Assembly (NCBI RefSeq): GCF_020085105.1
Contig: NC_058055.1
Location: 28,512,872-28,576,871 of the forward strand
Source of the DNA: Siniperca chuatsi
Taxonomy: Eukaryota > Chordata > Actinopteri > Centrarchiformes > Sinipercidae
Direction of reading: 5' to 3'
DNA: 64,000 bases
The translations under genes and the position numbers were made by a program. How positions within the stretch are numbered: the first letter of the stretch is position 1; every line of letters starts with the position of its first letter. This document shows positions 1 to 9,937 of the stretch, in pieces. The notes under the pieces are model-generated. The model had not been told where the DNA came from. It made no database searches and was given only the letters and a program-made list of their open reading frames with translations.

Positions 1-720
1 TTCCAATAAAAATGTATGGAAGTTTACAATACACATCTTTAAACGCCGATTTCTCTAAATTAGTTTTTGAACCTATATTCTGAAGGTTGTTACAGAGGGG
101 TTTGGTCATACATCATTCATAGCCTGATTTATATAACATTTTCTTCCTAAAAACCTTCAAGTTTTAATGTCTGTCGACAGTTTTTTTTTGATATCCAAAA
201 TTCCCTCTGTAACAACCTTTGACTCTAACATGTCAACAAAATGAAACAAGAATTTTGAACCTGGCTTCATCCAATGTTCAGATTTCTGGAAATGCAAATT
301 AGTGCTTATGCAATTAGATAGTGTCTCATTTGCATATTTAAATATACAATTTCAGAAAACATGTAATACAAAAAATGATTATCTTAATGTAAGTAATCAA
401 CTGGGGAACTTTCACGGTGATATTAGTTTAAATGTCTACTTTATTCAACTGTAGTGTCTTCCATAACGCCACCATCATAGATCCTGAAAGACGTTTTATC
501 ATCCTAAACATATCAATCTACACAGGCCCAAACACAGATGACTCATCCTTTTTTCATAATGTTTTGTTTGCCATCTCAAAAATTCCCTTGTGGGTGTGAT
601 GGTGCTGTCATCACAGCAGGTGACTACAACAGGTACAGCACGAAGGAGGAAGATACAACTGGAGAGTACTCCACTTCTTTTGTCCGACTGCCCATGTTTA
701 CAGTCAGGCAATAGATTAAA
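1..720 (+). repeat. Partial third copy of the receptor-palindrome unit, cut by the window edge
   Basis: This stretch matches 6527-7226 in the same orientation, with small indels. Its first ~183 bases are also the reverse complement of 727-908. The copy therefore enters from upstream, runs rightwards and meets the inverted arm at about 720. The homologous sequence in the other copies continues past the equivalent of base 1, so the copy probably extends to the left of the window. Confidence 0.85.
430..700 (+). pseudogene. L1-type LINE endonuclease fragment (downstream half)
   Basis: A broken reading frame reads like the middle of an L1-type ORF2 endonuclease: HNATIIDPERRFIILNISI, then a TGPNTDD motif, then a GDYNR-like piece near the end. 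The same fragment occurs at 6973-7176. It has frame breaks and no flanking ORF, so it is a fossil carried inside the repeat unit. The L1-like assignment is by motif memory only. Confidence 0.6.
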
Positions 721-1155
721 AAAACTGTCGACAGACATTAAAACTTGAAGGTTTTTAGGAAGAAAATGTTCAACAATGTTAATCAGGCTATGAATGATAT
801 ATGAACAAACCCCTCTGTAACAACCTTCAAAATATAGGCTCAAAAACTCATTTAGAGAAATCGGCGTTTAATGATGTGTATTGTAAACTTCCATACATTT
901 TTATTGGAAACCACTTTTTCAGACACAATATCTAATCAAATACTTGGCAAAAGATATATAGAACATCTAAAACACATCAAAACTGATAACTGAATAACAC
1001 AGTATGGCCTTCAACTGAACAGTAACACAATCACACACACACTCTTTGACACACCTTCACTTATGGTGAATTTGGGAGAAATCTACAGATGCAAAGAGAT
1101 AGTGTGAAAGTGTAAAATAAACACCTAAATGTGTATTTTGGACGTTTTCTTTCCA

Positions 1156-1395
1156 CTAGTCTGAAAGAAGGCATGTTATGGAAGTAAAATAGCCCAAAAT
1201 ATCAAAATTGACCAATGCATGATAAAACGATGTTTTTGCTGGCCTTAAAATGCACACACCTCTTTGTTTCATGTTGTAGTGAGCCGACAATAAGTGATTG
1301 AATTTTGATGATTTTAATTCATTATAGTCTGATTCTGAGAGGTGTGTTTCTTGTAATAAGCATGTATCTGCTTGCAGTTTAGCCAAGTGATTCAA
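1156..1395 (-). pseudogene. L1-type LINE endonuclease fragment (upstream half)
   Basis: The 79-codon frame contains LLQETHLSESDYNELKS and KQRGVCILRPAK, typical of the N-terminal apurinic-like endonuclease of L1-type ORF2 proteins. Nothing upstream continues the ORF. Downstream the reading is interrupted by about 0.7 kb before the next endonuclease half appears in the other copies. It is the inverted twin of 6045-6284 and was duplicated with the receptor. It is not functional. Confidence 0.7.
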
Positions 1396-1847
1396 AACTT
1401 TTATTTATTTTGATGACATGTTGAAAAGGTTATTGAGGTTGAATGTGGTGTGTGATGTAGGTTCCATGGTACAGCAGGACTTGCAGACACAAAACAGAGA
1501 AATACAAACAAATATTAAAGATAAAGTTAATGGTGTGCTGTGTTATGTGCATTGTATGTGCCTTTGCTGTACTTTGGAGAAGCCAAAGATACATTTCCGC
1601 TGAGGCAGACAATAAAATCAATCTAATCTATAGACATAAAAACCCAAGAAACAAAAATAATTGATACTTGTGTCTTCACTAGTGTGAAATGGAGAGTGGG
1701 GGGGGTATCCCACTTTACTTTTAAAAAGTGCCATTCTCTGTTTAAATTTTTAATAAATCAAGACATTTTGTTAAAAATAATATTAATCTATAAAGGGATA
1801 AGTATGCTGATTATTGCCTTGGCTGGGACGATTGAGAGGGACGATTG

Positions 1848-2786
1848 TCAGCGTCTCCTCTGACAGCAGAGATGGTACACGAGGACGGGTCTGATGGTCT
1901 GATCTCTGAGACCATAGATGAGAGAACTCAGACATCTTGGGCAGATGATAATACACACGTAAATGACAATTTGGATGCGCACAAATATTATCCTGTCCAG
2001 GATCACTGAGATAGCTATGAGCAATGAGTTGTGTATAGATGAAGAGAGACTGAGACCCAGCTGCACCAGATGCAGCAGCAGTGTGTTACGAGCCTTACGG
2101 GCTGAAGCTTTGTCTGTGGAGGCCGATCTGGCTGCTATCATCACACCAATATAGGAAGAAGCGATTACCACGCCGGCTGATACAAACAGAAAATAAGTGT
2201 AGGCTTTTCCATAAAGGTCAGATATTGGATCAAGCAACATGCTTTCTTTGCCACAAAAGTCTGTCATCTGTATGCTCTGCAAATCTTCAAATGAAAAATG
2301 TAATAGCAAAATAACTCGAATGAGGACATTTAGTAAACTGAAGGCCCAAACCACAATGATGGCCACCCCTGTGTTTCTGACGGTGATGAAAGTAGCGTGC
2401 CTCAGTGGGTAGCACACAGCGACATATCTTTCAAGACACATCACCACCAGTGTGAGAGGGGAGATCACATTTGTGAGATAGGCAAGCATGGTGAGAGCAC
2501 CACACACAGGATACGTCAATGTTATGCTAAAAGCAGCTAGTAGGTACATTAACTGACTCTGTAGCAGCACTACAGTGTCAGCAAAAAGGAGGTTATACAG
2601 AAGAATATAACGAGAGGTCTCACGAAACACTGTTTTACTCCTTAAGGTAAATAGCATGGTCCCATTAATGAAGAGAAACACACAGCATGGCACTGTAGTT
2701 ACAATGGAAAACAACACTATTTCCAGTAATCCCTGATACTGCAGTCCATCAGTGATGTTAGTCTGAGACTGATTTGCATCTGACAT
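1848..2786 (-). CDS. Odorant receptor 131-2-like GPCR, copy 1
   Basis: This intronless 312-codon gene encodes a seven-transmembrane receptor of the teleost odorant receptor 131-2-like group, expected in olfactory neuron membranes and coupled to a G protein. The N-terminus carries N-glycosylation sequons (NQS, NIT). TM1 begins near residue 22 (VLFSIVTTVPCCVFLFINGT). The intracellular-loop-2 signature is LERYVAVCYPLRHAT in place of the mammalian MAYDRYVAIC, and the C-terminal part has SSLIYGLRDQTIR. An SASTDKASARKARNT loop precedes TM6. The start follows the conserved length of the second copy, whose N-terminus is identical for 21 residues. The frame is intact, so it may be functional. The ligand is unknown. 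It lies head to head with copy 2 at 4659-5597, and the two proteins differ at about 20 positions. Confidence 0.9.
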   Translation of the reverse strand: MSDANQSQTNITDGLQYQGLLEIVLFSIVTTVPCCVFLFINGTMLFTLRSKTVFRETSRYILLYNLLFADTVVLLQSQLMYLLAAFSITLTYPVCGALTMLAYLTNVISPLTLVVMCLERYVAVCYPLRHATFITVRNTGVAIIVVWAFSLLNVLIRVILLLHFSFEDLQSIQMTDFCGKESMLLDPISDLYGKAYTYFLFVSAGVVIASSYIGVMIAARSASTDKASARKARNTLLLHLVQLGLSLSSSIHNSLLIAISVILDRIIFVRIQIVIYVCIIICPRCLSSLIYGLRDQTIRPVLVYHLCCQRRR

Positions 2787-3369
2787 CTTAGAGAAGCATT
2801 TAATAAACCAGAAATATTAAGCTGTTGATGAAAATTTGAGCACAAAAGCCTAATTAATCTTGTTCAGTTTGTTTTCTTATAAAGGTGAAGCTCTATCCTT
2901 ACATCCATCCACTGGAAGGGTAGGGATGTCTGTTGAGTTCACAAGCAAAACCCAAAAACATTTATCCTGTGCAGACAGTTAGCAGGTTAGAGGCCATGTC
3001 GGTTTCAACGTAGGCAGTGCTGGTCTGCAGGGTTTGCTTACCTTCACAGAATATATGAGCTCAGTCCTCACACCCACTTCATGTGACACCATCATGTTTA
3101 AACATGAGTAACGTATCAGTAAATGGTGATGTAACTCCTCTACCATTATTTTGTAATTCCCTGGTCCATGTTATCATGTCTTCCATAATCACCAAAAGAA
3201 CAACATCTATCCAATATGAAGTAATTTTGACAAGTGTGGTATTGTTTATTTTTTTGGAATTGTATTTTAAATCATAGTAAATATGGACATGGAAGCAAAT
3301 GACTTTAGACATTACCTTTAAAGGAAAATTGCATTGCAGTCGTGAAAAGATGGCTTTTGATAATAATAA

Positions 3370-3965
3370 ACAATAACGGTCAACTACAGTTAGAATGACT
3401 ATGTTACCTTGGGACGGAGGCAGGCCGGTCACAAAGTCCAGGGCTATGTGGGACCAAGAACGGCTGGGAACAGGCAGAGGACATAGCAGCCCAGCAGGAG
3501 GACGATGAGAAGACTTTCCCCGGGCTCAGATTGTGTAGGCATTCACAAAAGCGCAGCTGTCAGCCTCCATGGTGGGCCACCAGAAGTGCCTCTTTAATAG
3601 GTCCAGGGTGCGGTAAATACCTGGGTGATTTAGAAGTGTGCCCCCATTGAAGCACCTGGGAATGTGCAGTATCAGGGACAAACAGACGGTCGGGTGGTCC
3701 ATTACCCGGATCGGGCTCTGCTTGCTGGGCCTCCCTTACCTTGGCCTCAATCTCCCAGATGATAGAAGGAATGATGCACGAGGATGGGAAGATGGCGTCT
3801 GGATCAGGGGAGGAGTCCTCGGCCGTGTATTGGCGAGAGAGGGCTTCCGGTTTGATATTTCTTGACCCCGGCCTGTAGGTGAGGGAAAAGTTGAAGCGGC
3901 TGAAGAACAGGGCCCAATGGGCCTGTTGAGGGTTGAGGATTTTGGCAGATTGAATTTAGTCCAGG
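3370..3965 (-). pseudogene. Ty3/gypsy retrotransposon pol fragment (RNase H end to integrase start)
   Basis: Read on the - strand, this palindrome spacer gives the end of a chromovirus-like RNase H ([20 protein letters not shown], then [11 protein letters not shown]). A spacer and the integrase zinc-finger zone follow ([16 protein letters not shown] in shifted frames), then the start of the integrase core ([17 protein letters not shown]). Several frameshifts and stops break it, and LTRs are not seen. The fragment fills nearly the whole space between the arms, so it was either present at the fold point when the inverted duplication formed or inserted there later. Confidence 0.75.
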
Positions 3966-4076
3966 TTCTTGTGGTTGTAGTTGTTACGTTAATATTTTAT
4001 GAGGTTCATTCAACTGATTTAAATAAGAGAAATGATAGTCAGAGTGGTGCCACGAGGAACTTTATTAAAGTTATAA

Positions 4077-6705
4077 TTTATTATTATCACAAGCCTTCTT
4101 TTCACGACTGCAATGCAATTTTCCTTTAAAGGAAATATCTAAAGTCATTTGCTTCCATGTACATATTTACTATGATTTAAAAAACAATTCCAAAAATAAA
4201 CAGTACCACACTTCTCAAAATTACTTCATATTGGATAGATGTTGTTCTTTTGGTGATTATGGAAGACATGATAACATGGACCAGGGAATTAGAAAATAAT
4301 GGTAGAGGAGTTACATCACCATTTACTGATACGTTACCCATGTTTAAACATGATGGTGTCACATGAAGTGGGTGTGAGGACTGAGCTCATATATTCTGTG
4401 AAGGTAAGCAAACCCTGCAGACCAGCACTGCCTACATTGAAACCGACATGGCCTCTAACCTGCTAACTGTCTGCACAGGATAAATGTTTTTGGGTTTTGC
4501 TTGTGAACTCAACAGGCATCCCTACCCTTCCAGTGGATGGATGGAAGGATAGAGCTTCACTGTCATAGGAAAACAAACTGAACAAGATTAATTAGGCTTT
4601 TGTGCTCAATTTTTCATCAACAGCTTAATATTTCTGGTTTATTAAATGCTTCTCTAAGATGTCAGATGCAAATCAGTCTCAGACTAACATCACTGATGGA
4701 CTGCAGTATCAGGGATTACTGGGATTAGTGTTGTTTTCCATTCTAACTACAGTGCCATGCTGTGTGTTTCTCTTCATTAATGGGACCATGCTATTTACCT
4801 TAAGGAGTAAAGCGGTGTTTCGTGAGACCTCTCGTTATATTCTTCTGTATAACCTTCTTTTTGCAGACACTGTACTGCTGCTACAGAGTCAGTTATTGTA
4901 CCTACTAGCTGCTTGTAGAATAACATTGACGTATCCTGTGTGTGGTGCTCTCACCATGCTCGCCGAACTCACAACTGTGATCTCCCCTCTCACACTGGTG
5001 GTGATGTGTCTTGAAAGATATGTCGCTGTGTGCTACCCACTGAGGCACGCTACTTTCATCACCGTCAGAAACACAGGGGTGGCCATCATTGTGGTTTGGG
5101 CCTTCAGTTTACTAAATGTCCTCACTCGAGTTATTTTGCTATTAAATTTTCCATTTGAAGAATTGCAGAGCCTGCAGATGACAGACTTTTGTGGCAAAGA
5201 AAGCATAATGCTTGATCCAATATCTGACCTTTATGGAAAAGCCTACACTTATTTTCTGTTTGTATCAGCTGGCGTGGTAATCGCTTCTTCCTATATTGGT
5301 GTGATGATAGCAGCCAGATCGGCCTCCACAGACAAAGCTTCAGCCCGTAAGGCTCGTAACACACTGCTGCTGCATCTGGTGCAGCTGGGCCTCAGTCTCT
5401 CCTCATCTATACACAACTCATTGCTCATAGCTATCTCAGTGATCCTGGACAGGATAATATTTGTGCGCATCCAAAATGTCATTTACGTGTCTATTATCAT
5501 CTGCCCAAGATGTCTGAGTTCTCTCATCTATGGTCTCAGAGATCAGACCATCAGACCTGTCCTTGTGTACCATCTCTGCTGCGAGAGGAGACGCTGACTT
5601 TCCCTCTCAATCGTCCCAGCCAAGGCAATAATCAGCACACTTATCCCTTTATAGATAAATATTATTTTTAACAAAATATCTTTATTTATTAAAAATTTAA
5701 ACAGAGAATGGCACTTTTTAAAAGTAAAGTGGGATACCCCCCACTCTCCATTTCACTCTAGTGAAGACACAAGTATCAATTATTTTTGTTTCTTGGGTTT
5801 TTATGTCTATAGATTAGATTGATTTTATTGTCTACCTCAGTTGAAATGTATCTTTGGCTTCTCCAAAGTACAGCAAAGGCACATACAATGCACATAACAC
5901 AGCACACCATTAACTTTATCTTTAATATTTGTTTGTATTTCTCTGTTTTGTGTCTGCAAGTCCTGCTGTACCATGGAACCTACATCACACACCACATTCA
6001 ACCTCAATAACCTTTTCAACATGTCATCAAAATAAATAAAAGTTTTGAATCACTTGGCTAAACTGCAAGCAGATACATGCTTATTACAAGAAACACACCT
6101 CTCAGAATCAGACTATAATGAATTAAAATCATCAAAATTCAATCACTTATTGTCGGCTCACTACAACACAAAACAAAGAGGTGTGTGCATTTTAAGGCCA
6201 GCAAAAACATCGTTTTTTCATGCACTGGTCAATTTTGATATTTTGGGCTATTTTACTTCCATAACATGCCTTCTTTCAGACTAGTGGAAAGAAAACGTCC
6301 AAAATACACATTTAGGTGTTTATTTTACACTTTGTCTCTTTGCATCTGTAGATTTCTCCTAAATTCACCATAAGTGAAGGTGTGTCAAAGAGTGTGTGTG
6401 TGATTGTGTTACTGTTCAGTTGAAGGCCATACTGTGTTATTCAGTTATCAGTTTTGATGTGTTTTAGATGTTCTATACATCTTTTGCCAAGTATTTGATT
6501 AGATATTGTGTCTGTAAAAAGTGGTTTCCAATAAAAATGTATCGAAGTTTACAATACACATCTTTAAACGCCAATTTCTCTAAATGAGTTTTTGAGCCTA
6601 TATTCTGAAGGTTTTAACAGAGGGGTTTGTTAATACATCATTCATAGCCTGATTTATATAACATTTTCTTCCTACAAACCTTCAAGTTTTAATGTCTGTC
6701 GACAT
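4077..6705 (+). repeat. Right arm of the ~2.65 kb inverted duplication
   Basis: This is the mirror of 727-3375 and carries the second receptor and the L1-type endonuclease fragment. Homology to the direct partial copy at 1-720 continues beyond this arm to about 7226, so the original unit was longer than the arm and the left arm was truncated at its outer end. Confidence 0.92.
4659..5597 (+). CDS. Odorant receptor 131-2-like GPCR, copy 2
   Basis: This intact 312-codon intronless gene is the inverted paralogue of 1848-2786, about 93 percent identical by eye. It has the same N-glycosylation sequons, LERYVAVCYPLRHAT loop-2 motif, SASTDKASARKARNT loop and C-terminal SSLIYGLRDQTIR. Most differences are conservative. 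The notable ones lie in or near the outer half of TM2-TM3 (AAFS versus AACR; LAYLTNV versus LAELTTV) and extracellular loop 2 (HFSFEDLQSIQ versus NFPFEELQSLQ), where a ligand pocket would be expected. That pattern is compatible with functional divergence but not proof of it. The two start codons are about 1.9 kb apart and diverge outwards from the gypsy-derived spacer. No promoter element is recognised with confidence. Confidence 0.9.
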   Translation: MSDANQSQTNITDGLQYQGLLGLVLFSILTTVPCCVFLFINGTMLFTLRSKAVFRETSRYILLYNLLFADTVLLLQSQLLYLLAACRITLTYPVCGALTMLAELTTVISPLTLVVMCLERYVAVCYPLRHATFITVRNTGVAIIVVWAFSLLNVLTRVILLLNFPFEELQSLQMTDFCGKESIMLDPISDLYGKAYTYFLFVSAGVVIASSYIGVMIAARSASTDKASARKARNTLLLHLVQLGLSLSSSIHNSLLIAISVILDRIIFVRIQNVIYVSIIICPRCLSSLIYGLRDQTIRPVLVYHLCCERRR

Positions 6706-7176
6706 TTTTTCTCTGATTTATGGAATGATAAAAAGAGATATCCAAAATTCCCTCTCTGAGCCTTACATGTCAACAAAATGAAACAAGAATTTTGAACCTG
6801 GCTTTATCCAATGTTCAGATTTCTGGAAATGTATGCAAATTAGTGCATATGTAATTAGATAATGTCTCATTTGTATATTTAAATATACAATTTCAGAAAA
6901 CATGTAATACAAAAAATAATTGTCTTAACGTAAGTAATCAACTGGGGAACTTTCATGCTGATATTAGTTTAAATGTCTACTTTATTCAACTGTTGTGTCT
7001 TCCATAACGCCACCATCATAGATCCTGAAAGACGTTTTATCATCACAAACATATCAATCAACACAGGCCCAAATACAGATGACACATCCGTTTTTTGCCA
7101 TCTCAAAAATTTCCTTGTGGGCACAGCAGGTGACTACAACAGGTACAGCACGAAGGAGGAAGATACAACTAGATAG
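6045..7176 (+). pseudogene. L1-type LINE endonuclease in two pieces split by ~0.7 kb
   Basis: The first piece (6045-6284) carries LLQETHLSESDYNELKS and KQRGVCILRPAK. The second (about 6973-7176) resumes with NATIIDPERRFIITNISI and TGPNTDD. In an intact L1-type ORF2 these would be almost adjacent, so 6285-6970 looks like a later AT-rich insertion. Both pieces are duplicated elsewhere in the palindrome (1156-1395 and 430-700), so the split predates the duplications. Confidence 0.65.
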
Positions 7177-7226
7177 TACTCCACTTCTTTTGTCCGACTG
7201 CCCATGTTTACAGTCAGGCAATAGAT

Positions 7227-8390
7227 CTGTGACCTACTGTTCACAGTTTTCAATCAACCACGACAGGTTAAGTAACTGAGACATGTAGCTAGTCTGTGGT
7301 TCTACCACTACATCTACCCACACATGTGTGTTTGTCACAATAGAAGGCTACTTCAACACAGTTAATGACCCATCAGTAGACAGAACCAACATTTCAAACA
7401 ATGAGCAAGCAATTCCACAGAAAAAATAAAACAATTTAAAAAAAGAGCGGGCGAGTCTGGGGACCTCGGGCTGGGGGCTGGACATTCTCTGAAAGAGGCG
7501 GTTACGATCCAGCAGGGAGGCCAGGGGGCTGTTGCGATCCAGTAGGGAGTCCAGGGGGCTGTTGTGATCCAGCAGGGAGTCCAGCGGGCTGTTGCGATTC
7601 AACAGAGTCCAGGGGGCTGTTGTGATCCAACAGAGTCGAAGAACTGGAGACCGCCGCAGCGCAGGAACTGGAGACCGCCAGGCTGCCGACTGGGGACCAA
7701 GCCGGACTGCTGCCGGCTCTGGGGCTCTGGGCAGCTGAGTCTCTGGGGCACTGGGCAGCGATGAAGATGAGCAGCGGTGGGGGCCATGCTTCCTCCTGGG
7801 GGGTTTCCCAGAAGGCGCCAAGACAGCAACAGGCTGAGGTGCCAACTGGTTAGCAGGCTGAGATGCAGACTGGAGACACGCAGGAGGTAAGCATGCAGGG
7901 ATATTTGCTGGGAACTAGCAGGCCGGGGCGCAGGCTGATGACTGGCAGGCCGGGGTGCAGACTGATGACTGCAAGGACCACCAAAAGCCAGGTGGGTGCC
8001 CAGGTATGGGTTCGGAGCTAGGACCAGTACAGGACAGGCAGATTGCAGGCTAACATAACCGAGCCTGACTGACAGAGGGCTATAGCATGTTGGTCTCCAG
8101 CAGGCCAGGAGTCAGGCGGGTTGCTAGCAGGCCGCGAATCCAGGTAGGGCTGCAAACTTTGCCTCATACAGGAGATTGCCATAAGGTTCTCTACCATAAC
8201 CGGAAGAGTCGAAAGCCAGGGTCTGGATAAAATTGTCTTCTCCATTAAGGAGTATACAAAAAGTCTGTGTTTAATGTCCACAGAGTCTGTAATGAATAGG
8301 CGTAATCTATCTATCTAGAATGGATAACACCTCCTTCAGCTCTCCCACGAGAGAGTCAACTTCTATTGGGTCCATGTTAAGGTTGGGTTG
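7227..8390. other. Repeat-rich intergenic DNA, no gene recognised
   Basis: Apart from the minisatellite listed separately, this stretch holds degenerate repeats such as CAGGCCGGGGTGCAGACTG near 7920-7970. A long open frame on the - strand (7348-7845) is mostly translation of GC-rich repeats and has no family resemblance I can name. It may be a remnant of a larger retroelement, but I cannot show it. Confidence 0.5.
7507..7640. repeat. 30-bp minisatellite, about 4.5 copies
   Basis: The unit begins GATCCAGCAGGGAG and ends GGGGGCTGTTGC. Later units carry a two-base deletion. Translated on the - strand it gives the run NSPLDSLLD, which explains the apparent open frame there. Confidence 0.9.
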
Positions 8391-8600
8391 TTCTGTATAT
8401 ATAGTGCACAATCAAAGGATCCAAATGCAGAACACAGGAAAGTGGAGAACTGGATAGTAGTAGTGACAGTCTTTATTATAATACGGCAAGCAATCACACG
8501 TTGATCAGCACTCTTCCAGAGCGGGCGAGTCTGGTGTAGTCCACTGTAGCGAGTGATGACATAGGAGATAAGGTCCGTGAGTGTAGGTTCTGGCTTGGCT
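8390..8600 (-). mobile_element. Possible LTR-like end of a gypsy-type element
   Basis: On the - strand the sequence has two AATAAA-like signals (TTATAATAAAGACTG), then CACTTTCCTGTGTTCTGCA and TTTGGATCC. This resembles the 3' part of fish gypsy LTRs, which often end in a CTGCATTTGGGTCC-like segment. No second LTR or primer binding site is seen, so the call is tentative. Confidence 0.35.
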
Positions 8601-8755
8601 CGTGTAGCGTGAAGGCAGAACTGGCAAAGCAGCTGACTTATATGGTGAGGCAGGCAGAACAGGAAGGGCGGCTGGCCCATGCAGCGTGGCAGGCAGAACA
8701 GGAAGGGTGGCTGGCTCGTGTAGCGTGGCAGGCAGAACAGGAAAGGCAGCTCTGC
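8600..8755. repeat. 39-bp minisatellite, about 4 copies
   Basis: The unit contains GGCAGGCAGAACAGGAAGGG followed by a TGGCTGGC and TCGTGTAGC-like tail. The - strand translation is a 13-residue repeat around LPVLPATLH, so the open frames over it are repeat artefacts. Confidence 0.85.
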
Positions 8756-8879
8756 AGACATCAGAGAGGACACGGTGACCACCGGCAGGGAACAATCACG
8801 GCCTCAGGCAGGCAGCGGTCAACACCAGTGAAAAAGTCCAACAAAGCAAACATATCCGACAGGGAGCAGGCAAAGTTCA

Positions 8880-9281
8880 AAAGTCCTTTGACTTTGTTTT
8901 CCTGCTGGGCTGAAGTTGATGCTAACCTCAGGGCTAACCACCTTCACTTTTACCAGCAGCTGGGAACAAAGACACGGGAACGTTTTGGGTATTGAGGAGC
9001 TGCAGCGTTTATTCATGGGCAAAATGTAACCTACGTTTACTGCCACTAGACAACTTCACTGCTCACCTGTCCCTCTGCTCCGATCGCCAACACCTGTCTG
9101 CTCTGAGTGCAACCACTCTCTCTCTCGCTCGCCCGCACACGCTGCTCTAGGTTTCATCTTGTGTGTTGTGCTTTTGTTTATCTTTTAAATAAATATCTGC
9201 AGATATGCTGGTTTCCTTGCCATCCTCTTCTATATAGAACTCCCAATTCTTCAACCTACTAACTATTGATGGTAATTTTCA
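8880..9281. other. Intergenic stretch, probably a dispersed repeat
   Basis: The region around 8985-9180 (AGCTGCAGCGTTTATTCATG through a CT-rich run to CACACGCTGCTCTAGG) resembles sequence I know as common in fish genomes, but I cannot assign a class. There is no coding signal. Confidence 0.3.
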
Positions 9282-9645
9282 GAATCAGAATCAGAAATAC
9301 TTTATTGATCCCCGTAGAGAAACTCTTTGTTACAGTAGCTCGCCTTTACGTCAGTGCACACAGGAGAAAGTACTAAGAAAACGATATGATACACTATAAA
9401 CACTATAAACAGCTCAGAAAATAAATAAGTATCATGTCGGTATAAGTATGAGATAAACTGTGTCGAGTACCAAGTGGGTTTACTGGTTGATGATGAAAGT
9501 ACAGTATAAAATACAATGTGACTAAATATGTAATAAGTAATAGTAGTGAGCGGAGGTGCATGTACTGTCGAGAGTAATAGAGGTATATAGTATCAGTAAC
9601 AATAAATAAGAAAAACTAACATGGGAAAACTATGGTTATAGTTAT
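9282..9645 (-). mobile_element. 5'-truncated LINE 3' UTR (CR1/L2/Rex1 type)
   Basis: On the - strand the fragment ends with GGGATCAATAAAGTATTTC followed by TCTGATTCTGATT repeats, the same 3' terminus as the LINE at 35078-37896. Only the untranslated tail is present, so this is a dead-on-arrival 5'-truncated insertion. Confidence 0.8.
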
Positions 9646-9820
9646 TAATTTCAGAGCTCCAAATTTTCTCTTCTTTAAGCCCGAGCAACTTTATTAATTA
9701 AAGTTAACATTTATCACTATCTTTGATAAATCTGATTTTGAAATTAATTGATTGCACGTACACAATCTGGTGCATCTTTAAACCATTGTAATTCCCTACA
9801 CCACTGCCCTCAATCTTACA

Positions 9821-9937
9821 GCCAATGACCAAGCACCAGGACCTGATGGTTTCCCTGCTGAGTTCTATAAACACTTTTGGTCCATTCTAGCACCGTTCTT
9901 CAACAATCTAATAACTGAAATAAGACAAAACTTCTGT
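9821..9937 (+). pseudogene. L1-type LINE reverse transcriptase fragment
   Basis: One short frame reads AND QAPGPDGFPAEFYKHFW, then SILAPFFNNLITEI. This is the fingers region of an L1-type reverse transcriptase (PGPDGFPAEFYK motif). Nothing before or after continues it. It could come from the same L1 lineage as the endonuclease fragments in the receptor palindrome. Confidence 0.75.

Larger units (their letters stand above)
727..3375 (-). repeat. Left arm of the ~2.65 kb inverted duplication
   Basis: The reverse complement of this arm aligns with 4077-6705 through the receptor gene and both flanks, with scattered substitutions and small indels. The inner edge is where homology stops at a TTATTATTATCA-like sequence, next to the gypsy-derived spacer. 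The outer edge is a GTCGACA sequence, where the arm meets the partial third copy. About 20 residue differences between the two receptors suggest the duplication is not brand new. Confidence 0.92.

Noticed and set aside
7348-7845. 165-residue - strand frame rich in Pro, Leu and Ser
   Set aside because: It overlaps a 30-bp tandem repeat and GC-rich repeat DNA. No family is recognised and no promoter or splice structure is visible.
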